Source: Pseudodesulfovibrio hydrargyri (GTDB taxonomy: Bacteria > Desulfobacterota > Desulfovibrionia > Desulfovibrionales > Desulfovibrionaceae). From it: a stretch of DNA of 64,000 nt. Under the pieces are notes generated by a model, which ran no database searches, was not told the origin of the DNA, and was given only the letters and a program-made list of their open reading frames with translations. Positions 36,405-46,220 of this stretch are shown piece after piece. Position 1 is the stretch's first letter. The number at the start of each line of letters is the position of its first letter. The stretch spans positions 1-64,000 of the forward strand of contig NZ_LKAQ01000005.1 of NCBI RefSeq assembly GCF_001874525.1, given 5' to 3'. The position numbers were made by a program, and so were the translations under genes.

Positions 36405-38486
36405 ATGCCGGTACGTCCAATGGGAAGAATGGTCTTGACGGGATTGGCGGCGTGCGCCCTGTTCGCCGTCGCAACCCTCTGGGAAGGTTGGCTGTATTAC
36501 GGCCTGGCGGCCGGTTGTGTCTTGCTCGTCTGTATTGCGGTCGGTGCCCGCGAGGAACGTCTCGAGAACCGGCTGAAGGCGGCACTCAAACGGCTGGCCG
36601 GAGACGGGGAACCGCTCGGCGGGGACGGGGATCTGCTCGGCGGCGCGCTGGGCGCCCTGGCCCGGGACATGGACGCCCGGCGGGAGGAGGCCGCGTATTT
36701 CGAACGGACCCTGCGCGCGCTGGGCAGCCCGGCGCTTGTCTGTGACGCCAAAGGGCGCATCCGCCTGGTCACCCAGTCCCTGCTCAAGCTGCTGCGCAAG
36801 TCCGAGCAACAGGTGGTCGGCCAGACCGTGGGCCAGGCCCTGTATGACCGGGACCAGGATTCGGAGACCGAAAAGGCCCTGCGGACCCTGGAGCCCGTGG
36901 CCAAGACCCTGGACCTCAAGCTGTGGGACGGGCGCACCGTTCCGGCCGAGCTCTATGTGAATATCGTCTACGACGGCTCGGGCGCGCCCGTCGGCGCGGC
37001 GGCCTCCTTTCTCGACCTGTCCGACCAGGCGGCCCGCCAGCGGGAGATCGACGAGCAGCGCGAGCGCATGAAGCTGGCGGGCGAGCGTATCAGCGGCCTG
37101 GCCGAGCACGTGGCCTCGGCCACGGAGCTGCTTTCGGCCTCGGCCGACGAACAGGCCCAGGGCGCGCAGAAGCAGCGTCGCCAGACCGCCTCGGTGGCCG
37201 CCTCCATGGAGGAGATGACCGGGACGGTGCTGGAGGTCGCCCGCAACGCCACGGTGACCAGCGAGGCCGCGGGCGAGGCCAACACCTCGGCCTCGGAGGG
37301 CGTGGCCATGGTTAACGACGCGGTCTCTGCCATCAACCAGGTGGCCGAATCGGCCCGCCAGCTGGGCCATGAGATCGGCGAGCTGGATTCCCAGGCCGGG
37401 GCCATCGGCCAGATCATCAACGTCATCAACGACATCGCGGACCAGACCAATCTGCTGGCCCTGAACGCTGCCATCGAGGCCGCCCGGGCCGGAGAGGCGG
37501 GGCGCGGTTTCGCGGTGGTGGCCGACGAGGTGCGCAAGCTGGCCGAGAAGACCATGGACGCCACCAAGGAGGTGGAGAACGCCATTATCGCCATCCAGGC
37601 GCGCTCCAAGGAGGCCACCAGCTCCATGCAGGCCACCGCGGCCAAGGTGGACGAGAGCACGGCCCTGTCCAACCGCGCGGGTGATGCCCTGCAGCGGATC
37701 ATGGACAACATCGGCGACATGGTGAAGCGGGTGACCCAGATCGCCACCGCCGCCGAGGAGCAGTCCTCGGCCGCCGAGGGCATCATGCGCAATGTGGAGG
37801 ACATCGCCTCCATCGCCGAAGACGCGGACGAGGCCGCCGGGCAGGCCGCCGGGGCGACCCGCGAAATGGCCGAGCTGGCCAGGGAACTGCTCGGCGTGTC
37901 CCGCGATTTCGGCAGCGGCAAGGTCGGGACGGTCGACAAGCTGCGCCGGTCCGAAGGGCAGATGAAAGGCGTCCTGCCCAAGCTGGCCCAGGAGTACGTG
38001 CGCAAGACCTTCGGCGACGAGATTTACACGGCCATGCAGGCCGAGATGGGCGACCCGGTATTTCTGCCCAGCGACAGCTATCCGGACCAGGCCCTTCGCC
38101 AGATGGCCGAGTTCGCGGCCGGCAAGGCGAAGCAGACGATCCGTGAGTTTTTCATCGGCCTGGGCCGGTACACGGTGATCCGTTTCAACGAGCTTTATCC
38201 CGGCTATTTCAAGAAGGATTCGCTCAAGGAGTTCTACCTGCGCATGAACGACGTCCATGCCCAGCTGACCAAGGCGCAGCCGGGCATCAAGCCGCCCAAG
38301 TTCACGTACGAGGACAAGGGCGACGTCCTGTTCATGAACTACCGCTCCAGCCGGGGATTGTTCGAGTATTTCGAGGGCATTCTGCTCGGCGCGGCGGACT
38401 TCAAGGGCGAGCGGGTGGCGATCGCCGTGAAGCCCTTTGACGAGCAGTCGGCCCGCGCCGAGATCAAATTTCTCGGACACAAATGA
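36405..38486 (+). CDS. Methyl-accepting chemotaxis protein with C-terminal H-NOX heme domain
   Basis: 693 residues. Two membrane helices (about 10-25 and 29-47), a PAS-like domain (95-205), the MCP signalling domain (about 225-500) with the conserved hairpin tip [21 protein letters not shown], and then an H-NOX domain (520-690). In the H-NOX part His618 ([10 protein letters not shown]) is the expected iron ligand, Tyr646-Ser648-Arg650 form the YxSxR heme-propionate motif, and Tyr655 falls where Tyr140 of the oxygen-binding Caldanaerobacter H-NOX sits. H-NOX domains sense NO or O2. The usual fusion has H-NOX at the N-terminus; here it is at the far C-terminus in the cytoplasm. The gene precedes cheA and cheB. 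The ATG at 36405 follows gcacgggag. Confidence 0.93.
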   Translation: MPVRPMGRMVLTGLAACALFAVATLWEGWLYYGLAAGCVLLVCIAVGAREERLENRLKAALKRLAGDGEPLGGDGDLLGGALGALARDMDARREEAAYFERTLRALGSPALVCDAKGRIRLVTQSLLKLLRKSEQQVVGQTVGQALYDRDQDSETEKALRTLEPVAKTLDLKLWDGRTVPAELYVNIVYDGSGAPVGAAASFLDLSDQAARQREIDEQRERMKLAGERISGLAEHVASATELLSASADEQAQGAQKQRRQTASVAASMEEMTGTVLEVARNATVTSEAAGEANTSASEGVAMVNDAVSAINQVAESARQLGHEIGELDSQAGAIGQIINVINDIADQTNLLALNAAIEAARAGEAGRGFAVVADEVRKLAEKTMDATKEVENAIIAIQARSKEATSSMQATAAKVDESTALSNRAGDALQRIMDNIGDMVKRVTQIATAAEEQSSAAEGIMRNVEDIASIAEDADEAAGQAAGATREMAELARELLGVSRDFGSGKVGTVDKLRRSEGQMKGVLPKLAQEYVRKTFGDEIYTAMQAEMGDPVFLPSDSYPDQALRQMAEFAAGKAKQTIREFFIGLGRYTVIRFNELYPGYFKKDSLKEFYLRMNDVHAQLTKAQPGIKPPKFTYEDKGDVLFMNYRSSRGLFEYFEGILLGAADFKGERVAIAVKPFDEQSARAEIKFLGHK

Positions 38487-38508
38487 TTACCGAGTTTTTG
38501 GAAAAGAT

Positions 38509-38545
38509 TATAATGGTCTATTCCGTCCTTTCAAGGTGATATACT
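38509..38545 (+). promoter_or_regulatory. Possible promoter(s) for cheA
   Basis: TATAAT at 38509-38514 and TATACT at 38540-38545 in the 137-base gap before cheA. Neither has a good -35 element. Confidence 0.3.
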
Positions 38546-38623
38546 GTCAGTACGCCGCAAGTGGCCAACCTTATCCATTCATGCTGTCGAATCGTTTGAA
38601 TCCGACGTGAGGAGAGTGGCGGA

Positions 38624-40879
38624 ATGTCAGGAGACGACCTGAACAGACAGATATTCAAGGAGGAGGCCTACGACCTTCTCATAGAACTTGAGGGAGCCTT
38701 GCTCGAACTCGAGGAAGCTCCGGACGACATGGATCTGGTCAACCAGATCTTCCGGGCCCTGCATACCATCAAGGGGTCCGGTTCCATGTTCGGGTTCGAG
38801 GAGATAGCCGCGTTCACCCATGAGGTGGAAACGGTCTTCGACATGGTGCGCAACGGCGACGTGCAGGCCTCCCCGGTCTTGTGCAGCCTGGCCTTGCGTT
38901 CCCGGGATCAGATCCGGGCCATGCTCGACGCCGAGGACGACGAACCAGTGTCTCCGGAAACCATGCAGGACATTCTCGACAGCCTGCGGGCCTTTGTCGA
39001 AGGGACCAACGAGGCGGCCGGGACCCATGACGTCCTTGCCGGGCCGGGCGAAGAGCCCGGGCTCGAGCTTGAACCGGAACCCGCGTCCGAACCGGAGCCC
39101 GGGGGCGAACCGACGCCCGGCGGGGGCCTCCATCAATACGTCATCACCCTCCGGCCCCTGGGCGGCGCCATCGACGCGGACGCCGTGGAAGCGTTTTTCG
39201 AGGAACTGGAACGGCTCGGAACCCTCAAGATCGAGTCCGGGCACCGCGACACCGGCCAGGGCTGGGAACTGTCCCTGGCGACCGAGGCCGTGAAGGAGAA
39301 TGTCCAGGACGTATTTTTCTTTCTGGATGCGGATCTCAAGGTCAAGATCGAGGAGAAGGGCGCGCCTTCGGCGCCGGAACCCGTCCAGGCCGAGGAAAAG
39401 CCTGAGGAGCCCGCCGTACCGGCTCCGTCCCAGCCCGCGCAAGCCGAGAGGGCGGGCGGACCGGCCACGCCGGTATCCAGTTTCGCGGACGACGACGAGC
39501 CCGTGCGCGTTCCCAGGATCGGCGAGATGCTCGTGGAGAGCGGGGACGCCACCTATACGGACGTGGCCGAGGCCCTGACCTCCCAGAAGGGCGGCGTGAA
39601 CAAGCCGCTGGGCCAGATCCTGACCGAAGCGGGCAAGGTCCCGGCGGACAAGGTCAGCAACGCCGTCAAGCGCCAGGGCGAGGCGCGGGAAAAGGTGGTC
39701 CACAAGAAGCGCGAAGAGGCTCTGAGCAGCATCCGCGTGGCCGCCGACAAGCTGGACTACCTGGTGGATCTGGTGGGCGAGCTGGTCATTGTCCAGGCGC
39801 AGATCACCCAGGTGGTCAGCGAGAAGCACGATTCGGCCCTGACCCTGCTGGCCGAGGAACTGGAGCGCCTCAGCGACGAGCTGCGCGATTCCACGCTGGG
39901 CATCCGCATGTTGCCCATCGGCACCTCCTTCAGCAAGTTCCGCCGCCTTGTGCGTGATCTTTCGGCCGATCTGGGCAAGCAGATCACCCTGTCCACCAGC
40001 GGCGCGGAGACCGAACTGGACAAGACGGTCATCGAACGGCTGGGCGATCCCCTGGTCCACCTGCTGCGCAACTCCATCGACCACGGCATCGAGCAGCCTC
40101 AGGAGCGCCAGGCCAAGGGCAAGCCGCCGCAGGGCAACATCATGTTGTCCGCCGAGCATTCGGGCGGCGAGGTGCTCATCCGCATCACCGACGACGGCAA
40201 GGGCATGAGCAGCGAGATGATCCGCGAAAAGGGCATCGAGCGCGGCCTGATCACCAAGGACGCCGAACTGACCGAGAAGGAGCTGCTCAAGCTCATCTTC
40301 GAGCCCGGCTTCTCCACCGCCAAGGTCGTGACCAGCGTGTCCGGCCGGGGCGTGGGCATGGACGTGGTAAAAAGGGCCATCGACTCCCTGCGCGGGACCA
40401 TCGACATCGACTCCAAGCCGAACGTGGGCACGACCATCACCATCCGCCTGCCCCTGACCCTGGCCATCATCGACGGGTTGCAGGTCCGGGTGGAGAACGA
40501 ATACTACGTCATCCCGCTGTCCCTGGTGGAGGAGTGCGTGGAGCTGTCCCGCAGCGAGGTGGAGGAGGCCGGGTCCGAGCAGCGCATCCTGCATCTGCGC
40601 GGCGAGATCGTCCCGTACATCCATATCCGCGAATGGTTCAACATCGAGGGCGAGAACCCGCCCATAGAGCAGATCGTCATTACCGGCGTGGAAGGCAGCC
40701 GCGTCGGCATCGTCGTGGACACGGTCATCGGCGAGCACCAGACCGTCATCAAGAGCCTCGGCCGCGTCTACAAGGATGTGGAAGGCATATCGGGAGCGAC
40801 CATCAAGGGCGACGGTTCCATTGCGCTCATTCTGGACGTTCCCAGTCTGGTGCGCCGGGTCATTGCAGAATCCAGATAG
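38624..40879 (+). CDS. cheA: CheA, chemotaxis histidine kinase
   Basis: 751 residues. HPt domain with the phospho-acceptor His47 in RALHTIKGSGSMFG; a Pro/Glu-rich linker; a small alpha/beta domain (about 165-245); a helical insert at about 295-350 (IGEMLVESGDATYTDVAEALTSQKG, split by this note) that resembles the LGEILVE module of type II secretion ATPases; then dimerisation, the ATPase (HLLRNSIDHGIE N box, TDDGKGM G1 box, SGRGVGMDVV) and a CheW-like C-terminus. It phosphorylates CheB (next gene) and a CheY elsewhere. The ATG at 38624 follows tgaggagagtggcgga. Confidence 0.95.
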   Translation: MSGDDLNRQIFKEEAYDLLIELEGALLELEEAPDDMDLVNQIFRALHTIKGSGSMFGFEEIAAFTHEVETVFDMVRNGDVQASPVLCSLALRSRDQIRAMLDAEDDEPVSPETMQDILDSLRAFVEGTNEAAGTHDVLAGPGEEPGLELEPEPASEPEPGGEPTPGGGLHQYVITLRPLGGAIDADAVEAFFEELERLGTLKIESGHRDTGQGWELSLATEAVKENVQDVFFFLDADLKVKIEEKGAPSAPEPVQAEEKPEEPAVPAPSQPAQAERAGGPATPVSSFADDDEPVRVPRIGEMLVESGDATYTDVAEALTSQKGGVNKPLGQILTEAGKVPADKVSNAVKRQGEAREKVVHKKREEALSSIRVAADKLDYLVDLVGELVIVQAQITQVVSEKHDSALTLLAEELERLSDELRDSTLGIRMLPIGTSFSKFRRLVRDLSADLGKQITLSTSGAETELDKTVIERLGDPLVHLLRNSIDHGIEQPQERQAKGKPPQGNIMLSAEHSGGEVLIRITDDGKGMSSEMIREKGIERGLITKDAELTEKELLKLIFEPGFSTAKVVTSVSGRGVGMDVVKRAIDSLRGTIDIDSKPNVGTTITIRLPLTLAIIDGLQVRVENEYYVIPLSLVEECVELSRSEVEEAGSEQRILHLRGEIVPYIHIREWFNIEGENPPIEQIVITGVEGSRVGIVVDTVIGEHQTVIKSLGRVYKDVEGISGATIKGDGSIALILDVPSLVRRVIAESR

Positions 40880-40897
40880 CATTTCAAGAGGTTACAG

Positions 40898-41965
40898 ATG
40901 CGCAAGATTCGAGTTCTCATAGTCGACGATTCGGCCGTTGTGAGGCAGACGCTCGAGGACATCCTGTCATCCGATCCCCAGATCGAGATCATGGGTACTG
41001 CCGTGGACCCTTACGTGGCCGCCGAGCGGCTCAAGAAGGAAGTCCCGGATGTCATCACCCTGGACATTGAAATGCCGCGCATGGACGGGCTGACCTTCCT
41101 GCGCAAGATCATGAAGCAACGGCCCATCCCGGTGGTCATCTGCTCCTCCGTGGCCGGGGAGGGCACCAATACGGCGCTCAAGGCCCTGGAATACGGTGCC
41201 GTGGAGATCATCACCAAGCCGAAGGTGGGCACCAAGAAGTTTCTCGAAGAGTCGAAGATCCGGCTCATCGACAAGGTCAAGGCCGCGGCCATGGCCGGGA
41301 CCCGGCCCATCCGGCCCGCGGCTCCGCCCATGCAGGTCAAGCCCAAGCTCAGCGCGGACGCGGTCATCCCCATGGGTAAGCCCACAGCCTTGTCCCCGAC
41401 CGAGAAGATTTGCCTGGTGGGCGCGTCCACCGGCGGCACCGAGGCGTTGCGCGTCTATCTCGAGGCCCAGCCCGAGAACTGCCCGCCCATCGCCATTGTC
41501 CAGCACATGCCCGAGCACTTCACGGCGGCGTTCGCCAACCGGCTCAACGGCATCTGCCGGATCAACGTCAAGGAAGCCAAGGACGGCGACGCCCTGATGC
41601 GCGGGCTGGCCCTGGTTGCCCCGGGCGACAAGCACATGCTCCTCAAGCGCACCGGGAACAAGTATTACGTGGAGGTCAAGGACGGCCCCCTGGTTTCCCG
41701 GCACCGGCCCTCGGTGGATGTGCTGTTCCGCTCCGGGGCGCGCTACGGCGGGGCCAACGTGGTGGCCGCCATCATGACCGGCATGGGAGACGACGGGGCC
41801 AAGGGCATGAAGGAGCTCAAGGACGCCGGGGCGTACACCATCGCCCAGGACGAGGCGAGCTGCGTGGTCTTCGGCATGCCCCAGGAAGCCATCAAGCAGG
41901 GCGGCGTGGACAAGGTGTTGTCCCTGGAAAAGATCGCGCCGGAAATGGTTCGGGCCTGCGGCTGA
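40898..41965 (+). CDS. cheB: CheB, receptor methylesterase/glutamine deamidase
   Basis: 355 residues. Receiver domain with phospho-acceptor Asp56 ([13 protein letters not shown]), a Pro-rich linker and the methylesterase domain with catalytic Ser177 (GASTGGTEA), His203 (VQHMPEHFT) and Asp299 (TGMGDDG). It removes methyl groups from chemoreceptors when phosphorylated by CheA. The ATG at 40898 follows tcaagaggttacag, 18 bases after cheA. No cheR or cheW follows. Confidence 0.96.
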   Translation: MRKIRVLIVDDSAVVRQTLEDILSSDPQIEIMGTAVDPYVAAERLKKEVPDVITLDIEMPRMDGLTFLRKIMKQRPIPVVICSSVAGEGTNTALKALEYGAVEIITKPKVGTKKFLEESKIRLIDKVKAAAMAGTRPIRPAAPPMQVKPKLSADAVIPMGKPTALSPTEKICLVGASTGGTEALRVYLEAQPENCPPIAIVQHMPEHFTAAFANRLNGICRINVKEAKDGDALMRGLALVAPGDKHMLLKRTGNKYYVEVKDGPLVSRHRPSVDVLFRSGARYGGANVVAAIMTGMGDDGAKGMKELKDAGAYTIAQDEASCVVFGMPQEAIKQGGVDKVLSLEKIAPEMVRACG

Positions 41966-41990
41966 GTCCGCGGGAAGGGATAGGCCCAAC

Positions 41991-42026
41991 GAAAGCGCCC
42001 CGGAGGATATCCTCCGGGGCGCTTTC
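41991..42026. terminator. Perfect 18-base-arm hairpin terminator after cheB
   Basis: gaaagcgccccggaggat / atcctccggggcgctttc, a perfect palindrome with T-rich sequence after it on the + strand. It may also stop the convergent DUF190 transcript. Confidence 0.85.
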
Positions 42027-42080
42027 CGTTGTCTTTTGAGCTCGTGGGATGCAAGGTGGCAATTCCCGAGGCCGCACGGC

Positions 42081-42413
42081 CTAGCTGTGGCGGTAGGCGA
42101 TGACGTCCACCGGCTCCCTGGTGACCATGCCCTCGTTGAGCATGGCGTCGAGCCTGTCGAGCAGGGGGGCGAGTTTGTCCGGATGGTCCACGACCTCCAC
42201 GACCACGGGCAGGTCCTCGGACAGGCGCAGGATTTTTGAGGTGTGGATCAGGCTGTTGGCGCCGAAGCCCATGAGGCCCCGGTAGACCGTGGCCCCGGCC
42301 AGGTTCATCTCGCGCGCCGCGCGCACGATGGCGTCGGCCAGCGGCTGGCCGTCGAACTTGTCGTCCTCGCCGATGTAGATTCTGATTCGCTCCGCCTTTT
42401 CAAGCAATTTCAT
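42081..42413 (-). CDS. DUF190 (PII-like) protein, partner of CrcB
   Basis: 110 residues with the DUF190 pattern: IRIYIGEDDKFDGQPLADAIV, then AGATVYRGLMGFGANSLIHTSKILRLSEDLPVVVEVVD (described in two parts), giving a ferredoxin-like PII-type fold. Such proteins often accompany crcB and may regulate it. It starts 21 bases after crcB on the same strand. Confidence 0.9.
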   Translation of the reverse strand: MKLLEKAERIRIYIGEDDKFDGQPLADAIVRAAREMNLAGATVYRGLMGFGANSLIHTSKILRLSEDLPVVVEVVDHPDKLAPLLDRLDAMLNEGMVTREPVDVIAYRHS

Positions 42414-42434
42414 GGCGTTCCCCCTATTGGTTGG

Positions 42435-42812
42435 TTAGATCAGGCGGCCCAGGGCGATGCCCGCCAGGACCAGGACCAGCCCGATCACGGACTGCCCGAC
42501 GACATTGGCCATGGCCATGGCCATCTGCCCGGACTTGACCAATGTGGCGGTCTCGAACATGTAGGTGGAGAAGGTGGTGAACGCGCCCATGAATCCGGTC
42601 AGGATCAGGAGCCGGGCCCCGCTGCCGGGGAGCAGGCGGTTCTCGAAGAACCCCCATACCGCACCGAAGAGCAGGCAGCCGGCCATGTTCACGAAAAAGG
42701 TGCCTGCCGGGAAGGAGCCGCCCGCTATGCGCTGGGCCACGCCGGACAGATAGTAGCGGCCGAGCGCGCCCGCGGCCCCGCCCAGGGAGATGTAGAGAAT
42801 TTTGGTCAGCAT
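42435..42812 (-). CDS. crcB: Fluoride channel CrcB/Fluc
   Basis: 125 residues, four membrane helices. GGAAGALGRYYLSG, the pore Asn in FFVNMAGCLLFG and the phenylalanine-box motif GAFTTFSTYMFET are all conserved. It exports fluoride as an antiparallel homodimer; a single gene suggests the homodimeric type. The leader is only 46 bases before the divergent CYTH gene and contains no fluoride riboswitch. The start at 42812 has caaggatat upstream. Confidence 0.94.
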   Translation of the reverse strand: MLTKILYISLGGAAGALGRYYLSGVAQRIAGGSFPAGTFFVNMAGCLLFGAVWGFFENRLLPGSGARLLILTGFMGAFTTFSTYMFETATLVKSGQMAMAMANVVGQSVIGLVLVLAGIALGRLI

Positions 42813-42858
42813 TTCGATATCCTTGGGTAAGGTATATCAACACACGGAGAGAAAGCCA

Positions 42859-43455
42859 ATGGCGCTGGAATGCGAATTGAAATACCTGGAGGCCGACCTG
42901 GCCGATCTGGCCGACCGGTTGCGCCGGGCCGGGGCGACGACTTCGGGCCGCTACTTTGAGGCCAACACGGTCTTCGACCGGCCCGACCGCTCCCTGAAGC
43001 GCGACGGCATCCTCCTGCGCCTGCGCGAGAAGCAGGGCAGGGCCGTGCTCACTGTCAAGCGTCCGCCCGAGGCTCCGGCGCCGTCGGCGCTCAAGATCTT
43101 CGAGGAGATCGAAACCGGGGTGGACGACGGCGCGGCCATGGCCGAGGCCCTCGAAACCCTGGGGTTCGCCCCCGCCTTCCGCTACGAAAAGGTCCGGGAG
43201 AAGTGGCGGCACATGGATTGCGCCGTCTGCTTGGATCGCTTGCCCTTCGGGGATTTCGTGGAAATCGAGGGGGATGAGGCGCAGGTCCTGGCCTGCGCCG
43301 CGTGGCTCGGCCTGAACGCGGCCTGCACCACCAAGGCCACCTACCATGGCCTGAATATCGAATACCGTGTGGAGAAGGGCTTGGAACCGGACGAGAATTT
43401 CGTGTTCGGCTCTGCCGAAAGGGCGGCCCTGTTGGACGAACTTGATAAACTTTGA
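42859..43455 (+). CDS. CYTH-domain protein (CyaB/thiamine-triphosphatase-like)
   Basis: 198 residues. The N-terminal ECELK matches the ExExK metal/triphosphate motif, followed by alternating strands rich in Arg, Lys and Glu (ILLRLREKQGRAVLTVKRP, IFEEIET, CLDRLPFGDFVEIEGDE) of the triphosphate-tunnel fold. Members are class IV adenylate cyclases or triphosphatases; which applies here is unclear. The ATG at 42859 follows cacggagagaaagcc. It is 80 bases ahead of clpS. Confidence 0.88.
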   Translation: MALECELKYLEADLADLADRLRRAGATTSGRYFEANTVFDRPDRSLKRDGILLRLREKQGRAVLTVKRPPEAPAPSALKIFEEIETGVDDGAAMAEALETLGFAPAFRYEKVREKWRHMDCAVCLDRLPFGDFVEIEGDEAQVLACAAWLGLNAACTTKATYHGLNIEYRVEKGLEPDENFVFGSAERAALLDELDKL

Positions 43456-43535
43456 CCGTCGGCCCTCGACAGCCGGGTAAAAGGAATTTATATTGGGAGC
43501 TAGGAAATACAAAGGATTGGTGGAGTCGAACCGAT

Positions 43536-43850
43536 ATGAGCGACCCTTTTACCGGGGACCGTTTCGATTCGGAACTCCTTGGCCGACACGAGGTCAAGGA
43601 ACCGAAAAAGTATAAGGTCCTGTTGCATAACGACGATTACACGACCATGGATTTTGTGGTCGAGGTCCTGGTGCGCGTCTTCCGCCGGACAGAGGCGCAG
43701 GCCACGGCGATCATGCTCTCCGTGCACAACGAAGGGTACGGAGTGTGCGGCGTGTATACCGCCGAAGTGGCCGAAACCAAGGTGGATCTGGTGCACCGGC
43801 TGGCCAAAAGCGCGGGTTTCCCGCTCAAGTGCAGCATGGAAGGTGAATAG
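43536..43850 (+). CDS. clpS: ClpS, N-degron adaptor of ClpAP
   Basis: 104 residues. The core KKYKVLLHNDDYTTMDFVVE and the C-terminal part AETKVDLVHRLAKSAGFPLKC hold the conserved Asn-Asp and His residues that grip N-terminal Leu, Phe, Tyr or Trp. It delivers such proteins to ClpA, which is encoded 3 bases downstream. The ATG at 43536 has ttggtggag upstream; the frame extends 28 codons further. Confidence 0.95.
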   Translation: MSDPFTGDRFDSELLGRHEVKEPKKYKVLLHNDDYTTMDFVVEVLVRVFRRTEAQATAIMLSVHNEGYGVCGVYTAEVAETKVDLVHRLAKSAGFPLKCSMEGE

Positions 43851-43853
43851 AAT

Positions 43854-46175
43854 ATGACGATGCTGAGCAAGGAACTGGAAAGTGCGTTGACCTCCGCGGT
43901 CAATGAGGTGAAGCGTCGGAACCACGAGTTCCTGACGCTCGAACACCTGCTGTACGCCATCTCCATAGGCGAACAGGGCGAGGAGATCCTCGAGGCCTGC
44001 GGCGCGGAGATGGAACGGCTCAGGGACCAGCTCGGGCGGTTCTTCGTGGAGAACATGGAGGCCCTGCCCGAGGGAACCGAATCCGAGGTCATACAGACAC
44101 TGGGCGTGCGCCGTGTGTTGCAGCGCGCCGTGTGGCAGAAAAAGGCCTCGGGCAAGAATACCGTGGAGGTGGGCGACGTCCTGGCGGCCATGTTCGACGA
44201 GGAGGATTCCTACGCGGTCTACTTCCTGCGTACCCACGACGTCTCCCGGCTCGACATCCTGGAATTCATCTCGCATGGCATGTCCATGAGCGAGGACTGG
44301 AACGACCTGGGCGACGACCAGCCGTCCAAGGCCGATTCCCTGGAAGGGCGTCCCGGCGAGAAGAAGAGCCCGCTCAAGGAGTTCACGGTCAACCTGACCG
44401 ACCGGGCGGCCCACGGGCTCATCGACCCGCTCATCGGCCGGACCTCGGAACTGGAGCGGACCATCCAGGTGCTCTCGCGGAGGCGCAAGAACAACCCCAT
44501 CTTCGTGGGCGACCCGGGCGTGGGCAAGACCGCCATGGCCGAGGGCCTGGCCCTGATGATCGTCGAGGGCAGGGTGCCCAAGGAGTTCATCAACGCCGAG
44601 GTCTACAGCCTGGACATGGGCTCGCTGCTGGCGGGCACCAAGTACCGGGGCGACTTCGAGGCGCGGCTCAAGGGGGTCCTGGCCGAACTCAAGCAGAACC
44701 GCGACGCCATCCTGTTCGTGGACGAGATCCACACCATCGTGGGCGCGGGGTCGGTTTCGGGCGGGTCCATGGACGCCTCCAACATCCTCAAGCCCCTGTT
44801 GCAGTCCGGCGAGATCCGCTGTATCGGCTCGACCACCTTCGAGGAGTACAAGAACCATTTCGAAAAGGACCGCGCCCTGTCGCGCCGGTTCCAGAAGATC
44901 GAGATCAACGAGCCCACCGTGGAGGAGACCATCGCCATCCTCAAGGGCTTGCAGTCCCACTACGAGCAGTTCCACGGGGTCAACTACACCCACTTCGCCC
45001 TCAAGGCGGCGGCCGAACTGTCCGAGCGGCACATCACCGACCGCTACCTGCCGGACAAGGCCATCGACGTCATGGACGAGGTCGGGGCGCTGTACAAGCT
45101 CTCCGGCCGGCCGCGCAAGGGCGACCGCATCAAGGTTTCGGACGTGGAGAAGGTCGTGGCCCGCATGGCCCGCATCCCGGCCCGCAGGCTGACCATGTCC
45201 GACCGCGAGCGGCTGAAGAGCCTGGAGAGCGATCTCAAGTCCGTGGTCTTCGGCCAGGACGAGGCCGTGGCGGCCCTGTCCAAGTCCATCAAGCGCTCCC
45301 GCGCGGGCATGCGCCAGGTGGGCCGTCCCGTGGGCAGTTTCCTGCTGACCGGTCCCACCGGCGTGGGCAAGACCGAACTGGCCCGGCAGCTGGCCAAGGT
45401 CCTGGGCATCGGGTTTTTGCGCTTCGACATGTCCGAGTACATGGAGAAGCACGCCGTGGCCCGGCTCATCGGCGCGCCTCCGGGCTACGTGGGCTTCGAC
45501 CAGGGCGGGCTGCTGACCGAGGGCGTGCGCAAGAAGCCGCACTGCGTGGTCCTGTTCGACGAGATCGAGAAGGCCCATCCCGACGTCTTCAACATTCTGC
45601 TCCAGGTCATGGACTACGCCACCCTGACCGACAACAACGGGCGCAAGGCGGACTTCAGGCACGTCATCCTGCTGATGACCTCCAACGCGGGCGCCCGCGA
45701 GATGTCCAAGGGGGCCATCGGCTTCAAGCGTGACGAGAATTCCGACCGCAAGGGCGAGGCCATGAAGGCCCTGGAGAACCTCTTCAGCCCCGAGTTCCGC
45801 AACCGGCTCGACGCCACCGTGACCTTCCACTCGTTGGAGCAGCCGGTCATGGAACGGATCGTGGACAAGTTCATCAAGGAGCTCAACGACCAGTTGCAGG
45901 ACCGCCGCGTGGTGGTAGCCCTGACCGACGCGGCCCGGGCGCGGCTGGCCGTGCTCGGCCATGACACCGCCATGGGCGCGCGTCCCATGGGCCGGGTCAT
46001 CCAGACCGAGATCAAGGACGTCATCGCGGACGAACTGCTCTTCGGCTCCCTGACCCGGGGCGGGGTGGTCACCGTGGACGTGGCCGGAAAGAAAAAGAAG
46101 TCCAAGAAGACTCCGTTGGTCGGCGAGTCCGGAGAATTCGCGTTCTCCTTCGACCCTGTCGGCGCCAAGCAATAG
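43854..46175 (+). CDS. clpA: ClpA, AAA+ unfoldase of ClpAP
   Basis: 773 residues. N-terminal repeat domain (EHLLYAISIGEQGEE), first AAA+ ring with GDPGVGKTAMAEG and FVDEIHTIVGAG, second AAA+ ring with GPTGVGKTELARQ and LFDEIEKAHPDVF. It lacks the long M-domain of ClpB, as expected for ClpA. It unfolds ClpS-delivered substrates into ClpP (14585). The start is ATG at 43854, or ATG at 43860. Confidence 0.96.
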   Translation: MTMLSKELESALTSAVNEVKRRNHEFLTLEHLLYAISIGEQGEEILEACGAEMERLRDQLGRFFVENMEALPEGTESEVIQTLGVRRVLQRAVWQKKASGKNTVEVGDVLAAMFDEEDSYAVYFLRTHDVSRLDILEFISHGMSMSEDWNDLGDDQPSKADSLEGRPGEKKSPLKEFTVNLTDRAAHGLIDPLIGRTSELERTIQVLSRRRKNNPIFVGDPGVGKTAMAEGLALMIVEGRVPKEFINAEVYSLDMGSLLAGTKYRGDFEARLKGVLAELKQNRDAILFVDEIHTIVGAGSVSGGSMDASNILKPLLQSGEIRCIGSTTFEEYKNHFEKDRALSRRFQKIEINEPTVEETIAILKGLQSHYEQFHGVNYTHFALKAAAELSERHITDRYLPDKAIDVMDEVGALYKLSGRPRKGDRIKVSDVEKVVARMARIPARRLTMSDRERLKSLESDLKSVVFGQDEAVAALSKSIKRSRAGMRQVGRPVGSFLLTGPTGVGKTELARQLAKVLGIGFLRFDMSEYMEKHAVARLIGAPPGYVGFDQGGLLTEGVRKKPHCVVLFDEIEKAHPDVFNILLQVMDYATLTDNNGRKADFRHVILLMTSNAGAREMSKGAIGFKRDENSDRKGEAMKALENLFSPEFRNRLDATVTFHSLEQPVMERIVDKFIKELNDQLQDRRVVVALTDAARARLAVLGHDTAMGARPMGRVIQTEIKDVIADELLFGSLTRGGVVTVDVAGKKKKSKKTPLVGESGEFAFSFDPVGAKQ

Positions 46176-46220
46176 ACCGGACACGGAGGGCGGCGCGGGC
46201 CGCCCTCCCTTTTACGATCC

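Noticed and set aside
42813..42858. Fluoride riboswitch before crcB
   Set aside because: The leader is only 46 bases and lacks the conserved pseudoknot elements.
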